DNA from: Desulfobaculum bizertense DSM 18034
GTDB taxonomy: Bacteria > Desulfobacterota > Desulfovibrionia > Desulfovibrionales > Desulfovibrionaceae
Assembly (NCBI RefSeq): GCF_900167065.1
Contig: NZ_FUYA01000003.1
Location: 304,175 to 368,174 of the forward strand
Length of the DNA stretch: 64,000 nucleotides
Direction: 5' to 3'
Positions within the stretch are counted from its first letter, which is position 1; every line of letters starts with the position of its first letter. Below the pieces are notes generated by a model. That model had not been told where the DNA came from and made no database searches. It saw only the letters and a program-made list of their open reading frames with translations. The translations under genes and the position numbers were made by a program. Below are positions 9,320-17,844 of this stretch, in pieces.

Positions 9320-9340
9320 AATGTATAGCACCTATACATT
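9320..9340. promoter_or_regulatory. Candidate MarR operator palindrome
   Basis: Perfect inverted repeat with 9-bp arms, AATGTATAG and CTATACATT, separated by CAC. It sits 6 bases upstream of the MarR ATG. Length, symmetry and position fit a MarR-type autoregulatory site. Confidence 0.7.
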
Positions 9341-9380
9341 TTATACAAGCGTATTTTCGCATGGCCCCTGCCACGCACAA

Positions 9381-9410
9381 AAAAAGCGAGAGGAAGGCCT
9401 CTCGCTTTTT
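9381..9410. terminator. Bidirectional-looking intrinsic terminator below the rdh operon
   Basis: An 8-bp stem GCGAGAGG/CCTCTCGC with a four-base loop, bordered by A-run and T-run. It follows the NapH-like gene on the minus strand and separates it from the MarR operator region. Confidence 0.8.
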
Positions 9411-9435
9411 CATGACGTCCACGGCTGAACACGGA

Positions 9436-10272
9436 CTAGACGTGTGGTGCGTTTCTCTTTTTTGAACGCAGCAAGGCAAGGGACAGCGCGTCAAATGGGC
9501 ACGCATCAACACACTGGAGACATTTTGTACACAGCTGCGGATCTGTCTCTCGGATGGGGTCAAGCCCAGCCGGACAGACGCGGGCGCATTTCGAACAGTT
9601 TCGGCAGGCACTTGCATCTGGCAGGGGTGTCAGGGTTCTGTTTGGCGTTGCCAGGAGTCCCCGAACGGTTCCCACAGGGCAGGCACATTTCCACCCCGAG
9701 CGAAAGCACAGAGAAATCAGGATGGGAAGAAGCAACAAAACAAGATCCCAGCGCAGGACATGATGCACAATTCCCTCAATAAGGCCTCTGGACACAAGGC
9801 CAACCGGGCAAATAATGCTCCACGCCGGATATCCAAAAAGAACAATGCCCAAAGCAAGGCCAGCAAGCAGAGCAAAGGCATCACCCTTTCCAGTTCCAAG
9901 ACGAGCAGAAACGGCTCGCTGAGCTTTTCCGAATTTTTTGGAAAACGGCTTGGTGAACGACTTCGGTAAAACACGCACCGAGAGCTTCCTGAGCTGAGTC
10001 CCAAGAAATGATGCCGGACAGGCCCACGAGCAATATGCTCTGCCCACAACAAAAATCAGGACACAGATGCACAGAAATCCCGGCACCAGCTGCCACGGAA
10101 CAGAATGCGACGCGAGAGCTGTTTCCAGAAAGCCCACCGGACACACAAGGCGAAGCATGCCGATTTTGAGATATGCACAGCCTGCAAAAGGAACGTTCAG
10201 GACCGCAGCAAGGCCAATCCCGACAAAAATCAGCGTATGCACAAGATGTCGAAGAGTCAGAAGACGATGCAT
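9436..10272 (-). CDS. NapH-like polytopic membrane iron-sulfur protein
   Basis: A 278-residue membrane protein of the NapH/NosR ferredoxin group. It has several hydrophobic helices, the paired membrane-edge motifs GRAYCSWACP and WKCACPVG, and two C-terminal 4Fe-4S motifs, CRNCSKCARVCP and CTKCLQCVDACP. In nitrate reductases NapH takes electrons from quinol and passes them to NapG. Here the operon carries a reductive dehalogenase instead, so a quinol-to-RdhA route through the NapG-like protein is inferred. The ATG at 10272 overlaps the preceding TGA by one base and has an AGGAG site; the frame upstream to 10344 is read-through of the NapG-like gene. Confidence 0.85.
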   Translation of the reverse strand: MHRLLTLRHLVHTLIFVGIGLAAVLNVPFAGCAYLKIGMLRLVCPVGFLETALASHSVPWQLVPGFLCICVLIFVVGRAYCSWACPASFLGTQLRKLSVRVLPKSFTKPFSKKFGKAQRAVSARLGTGKGDAFALLAGLALGIVLFGYPAWSIICPVGLVSRGLIEGIVHHVLRWDLVLLLLPILISLCFRSGWKCACPVGTVRGLLATPNRTLTPLPDASACRNCSKCARVCPAGLDPIRETDPQLCTKCLQCVDACPFDALSLALLRSKKRNAPHV

Positions 10273-10892
10273 CAGTTCTTCTCCTTGTGCAGGTGCATAA
10301 TTTTCTCTGGGCAATGGTACACGCACAACCCACAACCCACGCACTTTTTCACATCAATATAGGGCTTGAGCGGTGAAGTCCGCAGCTTGAGCACCGTCGG
10401 GATGTCTTTTTCACGAGTGAAGGGCTTTCCCTTGGGATTTGGGAAAAGCACAGCGCCTTCCACCGGACAGCGCATCAGGCACACCATGCAGTTCACGCAA
10501 CGGTCTTTCTCAAGAGTCACAAAACCAAGCTTCTCCCCTGCCAGACTCCGGAGGGGGTCTATGGCATGTGTGGGGCAGGCCTGTGCGCACTCATCACAAT
10601 TGTCTTTCCACGCAAGGCAGCCACCAAAATCTGGGTCGAGTACTGGCGTTGAAATATTCTTGATGTCCAGAGTCAAATCCTTGAGCCGCAGCGCATGTGA
10701 CGGGCAAACCTCAACACAGACACCACAGCGCATGCACAGGGCGGTGAATTCTTCTGGAGCAACAGCACGGGGCGGACGAATGGCGTTTCCTTTGGACGGC
10801 AGAACAGACAGGCCACCCACCAGACCAACCATTGCCCCCATCTCCAGCCCATAGCGGACAAACGATCGGCGATTCAGTGTTTTTTTCTTCAT
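10272..10892 (-). CDS. NapG-like periplasmic ferredoxin with Tat signal
   Basis: A 206-residue protein beginning MKKKTLNRRSFVRYG, a twin-arginine signal followed by a hydrophobic stretch, so it should be exported folded. Four 4Fe-4S clusters are visible: CMRCGVCVEVCP, CDECAQACP with an upstream cysteine, CVNCMVCLMRCP and CVGCGLCVYHCP. This matches NapG/MauM ferredoxins. Lying between rdhA and the NapH-like gene, it probably carries electrons from NapH-like protein to RdhA. The ATG at 10892 is used; an upstream TTG at 10907 adds five residues before the Tat motif. Confidence 0.87.
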   Translation of the reverse strand: MKKKTLNRRSFVRYGLEMGAMVGLVGGLSVLPSKGNAIRPPRAVAPEEFTALCMRCGVCVEVCPSHALRLKDLTLDIKNISTPVLDPDFGGCLAWKDNCDECAQACPTHAIDPLRSLAGEKLGFVTLEKDRCVNCMVCLMRCPVEGAVLFPNPKGKPFTREKDIPTVLKLRTSPLKPYIDVKKCVGCGLCVYHCPEKIMHLHKEKN

Positions 10893-10963
10893 TCTGATAC
10901 AGCACAAAAGGCGATTGCCTGACAGGGCCAGACAACCGCCACAAGGTAAAAAGGAAATGGGGT

Positions 10964-12403
10964 CTATCGAGGCATCTTGTCCGGGTCCATGCCGTATGGA
11001 GCAAAGTCCCGCTTAAAGACATCGAGATCCTCACGACGCTGCCCATAGCCAAAGGCATCATCCAGCGTCAGCCAGATGGGGTGCGAAGCATGGATATTGT
11101 CGATGGACCATTCTGTGAAGTGATGTGCCCACATATCGCCCTTGGTGAACGGACACACAGCAACACAGTTTGTGCAGCTCATGCCATTTTCGTCCCAGAA
11201 TCCAAGGCACTTTTTGTAGTCATTATACCACTTTTTCACGCCGCCATTGTTGCACTCATTGCGCGGTTCCCACGTCTGCTCACCTTCGGTGATACACTTG
11301 GACGGGCACTCGCGGGCGCATTTTTTACAGTAGTTGCAGAACTGCTCAACGCCAAACTTGATGGGCTTGTCCGGAACCAGCGGCATATCCGTCAACACCT
11401 TGCAAAGGCGCACACACGGGCCATACTCAGGCGTGATGATGACGCCCATGCGACCGGGTTCGCCAATACCGGCCTCAATAGCCAAAGGCACAGACAATGC
11501 GGTGTCGTTCTTACATGGAATTGCAGTGTAGCCCATGCAGCGGATGTACTCAGCAAGAGCAATGGCAGCCCAGCCCATTCTGGAATAGCCAAGAGCATCA
11601 CCAATACCCGCAGCAGGACCGGGAGAAGACTGAATCAGGGTACGGGGCATTTCCACGGCCATGACAACCGCGTACTTCACCTTGCTTGGAATAATCAGCT
11701 CGTCCTTGGTCTCCTGTGGGCGATCAACATCACGGAAAACAATCTTCTGGGTTTCCGGAGTGTCCGGGCTGTACACATTGCGCTGCGTGCTTTCATAGAC
11801 CCACTTGTGGTCGAGCTTGCACACACCAACAAGGTTGGCACCACCAAGACGGGCAGCAATCTTGACCTGCTTGGTAAATTCTTCAGGCGGAAGCTCAGAC
11901 TTGGGGAAAGAGCCAAGGTCGGCAGAGGTAATGTGATTGTCCCATGCCAGCGGACCGCGGTTCTCATGGCCTTCACCATGGTTACCCGTCAGGCGGTTGC
12001 CAGACTGCATTGCAGCCTCAAGACCGTTCACAGCTCTGGCGTCATCAAAGGTACCGACCTTGATATCCTTGCCGCCCTTACCCTGCTTGAGGTTCTTGAT
12101 TAAATTTCTGCCATACGGTGCCCAGTGGCTTTCGCCAATGTCACGGGAATAGGCATTGAACGCGATATTTGCTGTAGAAAAACGCTGGTAGCGGCTTTCG
12201 TCCACGAGGATTGGGTTTTCCACCGTGGTGACACAGTTTTTTCGAAAGTCCTGAACTTTTTTCTCATCAGCCTCAGCCTTGGCAATTGCCTCGGTCAGAG
12301 CCAGCGGACTTGCAGCTGCTGCACCAAGTCCACCAAGGGCAGCCTTAGCAAACTGCCGACGGTTCATAGACGTTTTCTTGTTGTCTTTCTTCTCTTTTTT
12401 CAA
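10964..12403 (-). CDS. rdhA: Reductive dehalogenase catalytic subunit
   Basis: A 479-residue corrinoid/iron-sulfur enzyme. A Tat signal (MNRRQFAKAALGG, with a lysine-rich lead) is followed by a nitroreductase-like cobalamin domain. The C-terminal ferredoxin part holds CNYCKKCARECP and the RdhA-type second motif in which CLGF is spaced from CTNCVAVCPF (C-x12-C-x2-C-x3-CP). RdhA removes halogen from organohalides as terminal electron acceptor on the outer face of the membrane. A TTG start with GAGGG 7 bases upstream is used; starting at MNRRQF (12367) lacks a ribosome-binding site. The neighbours encode a putative membrane anchor and a NapGH-like electron donor. The substrate is unknown; brominated marine aromatics are a guess. 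Confidence 0.93.
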   Translation of the reverse strand: MKKEKKDNKKTSMNRRQFAKAALGGLGAAAASPLALTEAIAKAEADEKKVQDFRKNCVTTVENPILVDESRYQRFSTANIAFNAYSRDIGESHWAPYGRNLIKNLKQGKGGKDIKVGTFDDARAVNGLEAAMQSGNRLTGNHGEGHENRGPLAWDNHITSADLGSFPKSELPPEEFTKQVKIAARLGGANLVGVCKLDHKWVYESTQRNVYSPDTPETQKIVFRDVDRPQETKDELIIPSKVKYAVVMAVEMPRTLIQSSPGPAAGIGDALGYSRMGWAAIALAEYIRCMGYTAIPCKNDTALSVPLAIEAGIGEPGRMGVIITPEYGPCVRLCKVLTDMPLVPDKPIKFGVEQFCNYCKKCARECPSKCITEGEQTWEPRNECNNGGVKKWYNDYKKCLGFWDENGMSCTNCVAVCPFTKGDMWAHHFTEWSIDNIHASHPIWLTLDDAFGYGQRREDLDVFKRDFAPYGMDPDKMPR

Positions 12404-12445
12404 AATCAGTCCCTCATCCTCAAAAAATATATCTTCAGACAGCGC

Positions 12446-12655
12446 CTAAGCCTGCTTTCTTTTTTTCCACCACAAACGAAGTACCGGACCAGTCAAGGCC
12501 CACAGCACAGTAACAATTCCATAGCGGAAACCAGAAATAGGTTCGTACTCCGCGTAGCTTCCCGTCACCAGACTGACGAGAACAAAAAACGTAATGAGCC
12601 AAAACAGGGACAAAAGCAGTCCCGGCACATCGGCTTTGCCAAATTCAATTTTCAT
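12446..12655 (-). CDS. rdhB: Small membrane protein, probable RdhB-type anchor
   Basis: A 69-residue protein with two predicted transmembrane helices (around residues 11-32 and 44-62) and a basic tail RLWWKKRKQA. An excellent AGGAGG site lies 6 bases before the ATG at 12655. RdhB proteins are short, poorly conserved membrane anchors encoded beside rdhA, usually downstream. Here the gene precedes rdhA by 42 bases and is first in the operon. The assignment rests on size, topology and position rather than on sequence similarity. Confidence 0.65.
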   Translation of the reverse strand: MKIEFGKADVPGLLLSLFWLITFFVLVSLVTGSYAEYEPISGFRYGIVTVLWALTGPVLRLWWKKRKQA

Positions 12656-12729
12656 ATGGTTCCTCCTCAAAAAATGAACCCTGATACCCATGCGACATGG
12701 TCAGGGATCCCTTGCATCACTTCTTTTGA

Positions 12730-12744
12730 GCAACCCATGTGCCG
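12730..12744 (-). promoter_or_regulatory. Sigma-54 promoter of the rdh operon
   Basis: Reading the minus strand, CGGCAC, five bases (ATGGG), then TTGC: the invariant GG (12743-12742) and GC (12731-12730) are separated by 10 bases as required. Transcription would start near 12718, about 60 bases before the small membrane-protein gene. The divergent sigma-54 activator gene supports it. Confidence 0.8.
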
Positions 12745-12807
12745 AATGTGCTAACATGTTCTTTTTGTGAACTTTTATGCAAACCCGAAAGCTCTTTGGC
12801 ACGCAAA

Positions 12808-12831
12808 AAGTGTGTCACAAATGACACACTT
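12808..12831. promoter_or_regulatory. Inverted repeat 1, probable activator-binding site
   Basis: Perfect 10-bp arms AAGTGTGTCA and TGACACACTT around CAAA. It is centred about 100 bases upstream of the sigma-54 transcription start, a standard place for an enhancer site. It shares the core GTCA-N4-TGAC with the second repeat 80 bases away. Confidence 0.72.
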
Positions 12832-12890
12832 CCCTCCGAGAACGGTGCAGTGGCAAGGCATGACGGTATATGCCCGATTTGTTCTCAACA

Positions 12891-12908
12891 TGGGTCATAT
12901 TTGACCCA
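12891..12908. promoter_or_regulatory. Inverted repeat 2, probable activator-binding site
   Basis: Perfect 7-bp arms TGGGTCA and TGACCCA around TATT. Core and spacing match inverted repeat 1. It is centred about 75 bases upstream of the regulator's start codon, so it may also mediate autoregulation. Confidence 0.68.
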
Positions 12909-12974
12909 ACGCAAAGAAATCGGTACATGCGGCGGAGTATTTCACAAGAATTCATGATTTTTTTGGGGGAAAAG

Positions 12975-14459
12975 ATGTCTGACAAAAGCGTTGAAGCCTT
13001 GCGGGAAGAACGTCTCGCTCTCCGGCGCGAGATATGCACACTTGCGCGCGTCAAAGAGGCCGTTGAGCTTGATGACTTTGGAATTATCAAACTCATCAAC
13101 ACCATGATGGCATGCGTTTACCGCTTTCGTTTTGACCCGCCAGTCCCCATGAATGAGATTGACGATCTGGAAAACAGAACGAGCCAAATTTCTTTTATGA
13201 GCACGGGAACAGAAGAGCTTCTGGGGTATGCTCCCGAATACTTTCTGGGAAGAGACGGCAAGGTCATGCTGGACAGGATACACGTGGATGACTCTCCCCA
13301 CATGTTCACAGCACTCAAAAAATCCATGCGAAACAAAGAAATGTGCCGTCTTTCGTATCGCATTCGATCCTTTTCTGGAGAATACCGCTGGATATGGGAG
13401 CGCTGTGTCGGGAGTTATAACGACAAGGGCGAGTTAACACATGCCCAGGGCCTGATGACAGACATCGGCGAGCAGCACAGACAGGCATACCAGCTGCGCC
13501 GGGACCTGACCTTGCACCACATTCCAGCAGGTGATCGCTACAAGTTCGACAATATTATAGGAAAAAGCGAGGCCATGAAAAAGGTCTACAGCGCGATTCT
13601 TGATTCCTGCGAGGGAAATTCGCACATTGTACTGTATGGCGAATCTGGCACAGGAAAAGACCTCGTCGCCCGCTCCATCCATTCCCTGAGTGACCGTGCA
13701 GAACACGCCTTTATTCCTGTAAATTGCGGAGCGATACCAGACTATCTTTTTGAGAGTGAATTTTTTGGCTACAGACGGGGTGCGTTTACCGGAGCCATTC
13801 GCGACAAGAAAGGCTTTATGGACCTCGCGGACAAGGGCACGCTTTTTTTGGATGAGATCGGAGAAATCAGTCTTTCGAATCAGGCAAAACTGCTTCGAGC
13901 CGTGGAAGACGGCGGTTTCACCCCACTTGGAAGCAACGAATTTCGCAGACCCAACGTCCGAATCATTGCCGCGACAAACCGGGATCTGGCCGAGGAAGTC
14001 CGAAAAGGGAAATTCCGGGCTGATCTGTATTATCGTATCCATGTCATTCCGATTAATATCCCTCCCCTGCGGGAACGGGGCGAAGATATTTTTCTCCTGA
14101 CGGATTACTTTCAGGAACAGATCTTGGGGCAAGGAGTCAAAAAACTCCCTATCAGTGTTTTCGCTGCATTTGAAAAATACTCATGGCCGGGGAATATCCG
14201 CGAGCTTCAAAATGTCATCCAGCGTTACCTGACCACGGGAGAGCTAGGCATCCCCTCGGATACCCGCTTTGGAGATGAAACATGCACACTGTGTACGCTC
14301 AAGGCTGATAAACTGGAAACCGCTGTGACGCAGTTTGAAAGCCAGTATATTCGGGCGGCGCTGGAAGCGACCCACTGGAATCGAACAACAGCAGCACAGC
14401 GGCTTGGAATAAGTCGAAAGACGCTGTTCCGAAAAATGAAAAAGTGCGGCATCGACTAA
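12975..14459 (+). CDS. PAS-domain sigma-54-dependent activator of the rdh genes
   Basis: A 494-residue enhancer-binding protein. A PAS domain (about residues 60-175, including the PAS_3-like YRWIWERCVGSY) is followed by an AAA+ domain with Walker A GESGTGKD, the sigma-54 contact loop GAFTGA, Walker [10 protein letters not shown] and the arginine-finger region. A Fis-type helix-turn-helix ends the protein (TTAAQRLGISRKTLFRKM). It is divergent from the rdh operon, and a sigma-54 promoter and two inverted repeats lie between them. The PAS domain may sense the halogenated compound. The start at 12975 follows GGGGGA; an upstream in-frame ATG at 12870 would run through repeat 2. Confidence 0.92.
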   Translation: MSDKSVEALREERLALRREICTLARVKEAVELDDFGIIKLINTMMACVYRFRFDPPVPMNEIDDLENRTSQISFMSTGTEELLGYAPEYFLGRDGKVMLDRIHVDDSPHMFTALKKSMRNKEMCRLSYRIRSFSGEYRWIWERCVGSYNDKGELTHAQGLMTDIGEQHRQAYQLRRDLTLHHIPAGDRYKFDNIIGKSEAMKKVYSAILDSCEGNSHIVLYGESGTGKDLVARSIHSLSDRAEHAFIPVNCGAIPDYLFESEFFGYRRGAFTGAIRDKKGFMDLADKGTLFLDEIGEISLSNQAKLLRAVEDGGFTPLGSNEFRRPNVRIIAATNRDLAEEVRKGKFRADLYYRIHVIPINIPPLRERGEDIFLLTDYFQEQILGQGVKKLPISVFAAFEKYSWPGNIRELQNVIQRYLTTGELGIPSDTRFGDETCTLCTLKADKLETAVTQFESQYIRAALEATHWNRTTAAQRLGISRKTLFRKMKKCGID

Positions 14460-14495
14460 GCTCATGCCCTAAAGACCGCATACAGAAAAAACAAA

Positions 14496-14528
14496 AGCCC
14501 CAGTCACGCGGACTACGGGGCTTTTTTT
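14496..14528 (+). terminator. Intrinsic terminator after the sigma-54 activator
   Basis: AGCCCC (14496-14501) pairs with GGGGCT (14517-14522), with an inner AGTC/GACT stem, followed by seven Ts. Confidence 0.85.
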
Positions 14529-14582
14529 GTGCTCAATGGCAAAATCGGGCAACACCAGCAGCCTTGAGGAGGCCAACCAGAC

Positions 14583-14921
14583 TTAACAGAGCTTGGCGCC
14601 AAGAGGGACGTTCTTGTCTGGCACACAAAGGACAATGTTGCCATTTTCATCAGGAAAACCTGTAACCAGACACTCCGACATAAACGGGCCAATCTGCTTC
14701 TTTGGAAAATTCACGACCGCGACAATGCGCCGTCCTATCAACTCTTCTGGCGAATACTGCACAGTAATCTGAGCACTCGACTTGCGCTCACCAATCTCCG
14801 AGCCAAAGTTTATCCACAACTTGTACGCAGGCTTGCGAGCCTCTTTAAAACGCTCTGCTCGTACAATCTCCCCCACCCGAAGCTCAACATTCTCAAAATC
14901 CTGCCACGCAATAGTCTTCAT
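14583..14921 (-). CDS. csaA: CsaA-like tRNA-binding-domain chaperone
   Basis: A 112-residue protein consisting of one OB-fold EMAP/tRNA-binding domain, matching CsaA in length. Typical features are the opening IAWQDFENVELRVGEIV, FGSEIGERKSSAQIT and the ending PDKNVPLGAKL. CsaA has been described as an export-related chaperone with tRNA-binding ability. The ATG at 14921 has an AAAGG site; the upstream frame to 15023 lies in AT-rich noncoding DNA. It is a single gene, convergent with the regulator and divergent from the capsule locus. Confidence 0.9.
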   Translation of the reverse strand: MKTIAWQDFENVELRVGEIVRAERFKEARKPAYKLWINFGSEIGERKSSAQITVQYSPEELIGRRIVAVVNFPKKQIGPFMSECLVTGFPDENGNIVLCVPDKNVPLGAKLC

Positions 14922-15467
14922 GAGAAAGCCTTTAAAAAAAATCATACCTAAAAAGTATTTATTATCTGGTTGAATACTTATTTCTCGACACAAAAAAACC
15001 ACAAACCTTCTCGTTTGCAACACCAGTTTTTTTAATTCATTTTATAATAATCGACACCTCTTTGACTTTATGAAGTATATTCCTACATATAAAATTATTG
15101 TAACCAAAAGACTTTCACAATTTTAATCAATAATAAAAAATTATATTTTTTGTAAAATTCAACAAAACATTTTTCATAAAATCATGTAGCAATTAAATTA
15201 TCTTTCAAAAAATATTATTATAATCTTTTTTTAAATGACAATCGAATATACTAAAGATCATCATCCGTATTCTTAATACAATAAAAGAAAAACCCTCTTT
15301 GTATTTTCAACTATTAAATTGTTTTATTTTTTTGCTTTACTTAATACTCTTATAGAATTATTTGTTAACAGTTTTTTTTCCACACTAATATTTTAGCCCT
15401 TCTGTTTATTTGCTAATCTATTATATTTGTTTTTAACTATAGAAGACGGCAAAAAGCAATACATCCC
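14922..15467. other. AT-rich intergenic stretch upstream of the capsule operon
   Basis: About 545 bases with no credible gene and a sharp fall in G+C compared with the DNA to the left. It should hold the capsule promoter; several TTGACT/TATAAA-like elements occur (for example TTGACT near 15062) but none has clear spacing. No JUMPstart/ops element (GGCGGTAG) was seen. Confidence 0.6.
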
Positions 15468-16745
15468 TTGAGCAAACCAGTGAGAAGTATCAATCAAAAA
15501 AGGATCTTATTCCTGCAAGGCCCCATGGGAAGTTTCTTCCATAGATTTCAGAAAAAACTTAAAAAAAAAGGCATTACGACTTACAACATTTGTTTTAATG
15601 GAGGCGATTGGCTCTTCAATCATAGCACTAACTGTATTCCCTACACAGCACCCAAAGCACAGTGGGGTAATTTTTTCCTTTCAGTGTGTGCTAAAAAAAG
15701 TATAGATGCTGTAATCCTTTTTGGCGACTGCCGATACTACCAAAAAGAAGCAGTTACTTTATGCAAAAGAGGGAATATACATGTCTATGTTTTTGAAGAA
15801 GGATATATACGCCCTAACTTCGTAACCTTCGAAGATTACGGTGTAAACGGTAATAGTTTACTTCCAAAGTCAGCAGATTTTTATAGCAAACTTCCAAAAT
15901 CATATTCTACAAAAAAAAATTACCCATCAGAGAATAAAAAAGTGTTCTGGATGGGACTCGAAGCGACTTTATACTATATTGCTATGTCCATTGGAGTTTT
16001 CTACTTCCCCTTCTACGAACACCATAGAAACAAAAAGCTCCTTCCGGAGCTGAAAATAGCAATCAAATCGTTGCTCATGAAATATAGTGTCAAAAATAAT
16101 GATGCAAAAATTGAAGATTATATACGAAAAAAGCTAAAGAAAAAATACTTCCTCATCCCTCTTCAAACACATAACGATTTTCAAATACGAGCACATTCTA
16201 AATTCGAAACAATCGAAAGATTCATAGACTACGTTATGCATTCTTTCGCCCGATATGCTCCACCTCAATTTTCCCTTATTTTCAAGCACCATCCTGTCGA
16301 TAGAGGAAGAAAGAATTACACATCATACATCAATACACTTTCCCAAAAATACAACATCAAAGACAGAGTCTTTGTAACGCACGATATACACCTTCCCTTA
16401 GCCATCAAAAACGCTAAGGGAGTTATTATTATAAACAGTACCGTTGGTTTATCTTCTTTATACCATGGAACTCCAACAAAGACATTAGGGAAAGCGATCT
16501 ACGATATAGCGGGACTCACTGCTCATAATGTTCCTTTACGACAATTTTGGACACAGCAACCGACCCCAAACAGAAAACTCTATCTCAAATTTCGCAACTA
16601 CCTCATTGAAAAAACACAGTTAAACGGGAGTTTTTGGGGAAATTTTCCTTCAGGACTAAACTTCAACACCTCAAACACATACCAGCCTCTAAACCACCAA
16701 CGCCGTGGCTTACATAAAATACACAGCAATGAATCATCTTTTTAG
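15468..16745 (+). CDS. kpsS: Capsule polysaccharide beta-Kdo transferase KpsS-like
   Basis: A 425-residue KpsS-type protein. The conserved start is RILFLQGPMGSFFHRF, and the C-terminal KpsC/KpsS signature region includes FKHHPVDRGRKNYTSYI and the INSTVGLSSLYHGTPTKTLG block. KpsS adds the first Kdo of the poly-Kdo linker on phosphatidylglycerol to which group 2 capsules are attached. No ATG precedes the conserved start: TTG at 15468 or GTG at 15480 are the candidates, and neither has a strong ribosome site. It is first of a long AT-rich operon. Confidence 0.88.
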   Translation: MSKPVRSINQKRILFLQGPMGSFFHRFQKKLKKKGITTYNICFNGGDWLFNHSTNCIPYTAPKAQWGNFFLSVCAKKSIDAVILFGDCRYYQKEAVTLCKRGNIHVYVFEEGYIRPNFVTFEDYGVNGNSLLPKSADFYSKLPKSYSTKKNYPSENKKVFWMGLEATLYYIAMSIGVFYFPFYEHHRNKKLLPELKIAIKSLLMKYSVKNNDAKIEDYIRKKLKKKYFLIPLQTHNDFQIRAHSKFETIERFIDYVMHSFARYAPPQFSLIFKHHPVDRGRKNYTSYINTLSQKYNIKDRVFVTHDIHLPLAIKNAKGVIIINSTVGLSSLYHGTPTKTLGKAIYDIAGLTAHNVPLRQFWTQQPTPNRKLYLKFRNYLIEKTQLNGSFWGNFPSGLNFNTSNTYQPLNHQRRGLHKIHSNESSF

Positions 16746-17832
16746 AAAAGCACTGAACGACAAAGAATTTCATATAAAAGCCTTTGGTCTTTATATGATT
16801 CTTGTTTTATTTTTCCTCTTTTTCCTCACCAAAAACTTATACAGGTCAGAAGCTTCATTCGTCATAAAGACCATTGATTCATCAAAAGAACATGAGGTTG
16901 GTGTTCCTATTTTTGGACTAACAGGAACTTCCTCAAAACAGGACTCAGAAATTCTCATTGAATATCTAACCACACCAGACACTCTAGACATTATAGACAA
17001 ACGGCTCAGTCTTTCTGACCACTTTGCATCCTTTGAAACAGGCATATCAGAACGCCTCTGGCCATGGTCAACCAAAGAAGAAAAACTCGCACTTTATCGC
17101 AAACGCCTCAATGTCTTTTGTGATGAAAACGGATCAATCATTCACATCCAGTTTGATTCTTCAAAACGCGAACTATCGCAAAAAGTGGTCACAGAGCTCT
17201 TATCTCAGGGACAAATTTTTTTAAATAACATGAACCAAAACAAGGCCTATCGAAAGACTATTTTTTCAAAAAAACTCATGCAGTCTAACAAAAAGAAGCT
17301 CAATCAAACGATTTCCGAACTGGAAAAATTCCAGACATCGCACTCTCTTGTTGATCCTCTTTCTGATGTTGGAGTCCAAAGCACCATCCTCGCCGACCTA
17401 GAAGGAAAAAAAGTCGCAAAACGAGTCGAGCTCAACAATCGGCTCAAATTCATGCGTAATGATTCCGTTGAGGTCAGTGCCCTTCGCAATGAGATTGAAG
17501 AAATTGAAAATTCTATAGCTCAAATCCGTGGCCACCTTGTAGGGACAGACAAAGAGCACCTGAATTCCCTCTCTTTTGGTTATGAAAAAATAAAGCAAGA
17601 GCTAAATTTTGCTACCAAGGCATATGAACAAGCTTACTTGCAATATCAATTAGCAAAGATAGAAGCCGAAAAAGAAGCAAAATTTTTCCAAATCGTTTCT
17701 CACCCAACGATACCTGATGGCCATGTAGCTCCTGTTCGACTTCGTTTTATTACTATTGCTGCATTTATTTTTTGGGCAATCCTAAAAATACTTCAACTGA
17801 GTGTCGCCATCATTGATGAGCACCAAGACTAG
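16729..17832 (+). CDS. kpsE: Capsule export inner-membrane protein KpsE-like
   Basis: A 367-residue polysaccharide co-polymerase/export protein. There is a transmembrane helix near residues 20-37, a large periplasmic part with coiled-coil segments (about 170-320, rich in Lys/Glu heptads such as KLNQTISELEKF) and a second helix at the C-terminus (ITIAAFIFWAILKILQL). This is the KpsE/Wzz layout. KpsE links the KpsMT transporter to the outer-membrane KpsD. The ATG at 16729 overlaps the kpsS end by 17 bases. Confidence 0.88.
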   Translation: MNHLFRKALNDKEFHIKAFGLYMILVLFFLFFLTKNLYRSEASFVIKTIDSSKEHEVGVPIFGLTGTSSKQDSEILIEYLTTPDTLDIIDKRLSLSDHFASFETGISERLWPWSTKEEKLALYRKRLNVFCDENGSIIHIQFDSSKRELSQKVVTELLSQGQIFLNNMNQNKAYRKTIFSKKLMQSNKKKLNQTISELEKFQTSHSLVDPLSDVGVQSTILADLEGKKVAKRVELNNRLKFMRNDSVEVSALRNEIEEIENSIAQIRGHLVGTDKEHLNSLSFGYEKIKQELNFATKAYEQAYLQYQLAKIEAEKEAKFFQIVSHPTIPDGHVAPVRLRFITIAAFIFWAILKILQLSVAIIDEHQD

Positions 17833-17844
17833 CCGGAGCGACCG

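Noticed and set aside
11081..12103. A 340-codon plus-strand frame opposite rdhA
   Set aside because: Antisense shadow; the minus-strand product has Tat, corrinoid-enzyme and 4Fe-4S features.
14922..15467. JUMPstart/ops element before the capsule operon
   Set aside because: The GGCGGTAG core was looked for and not found.
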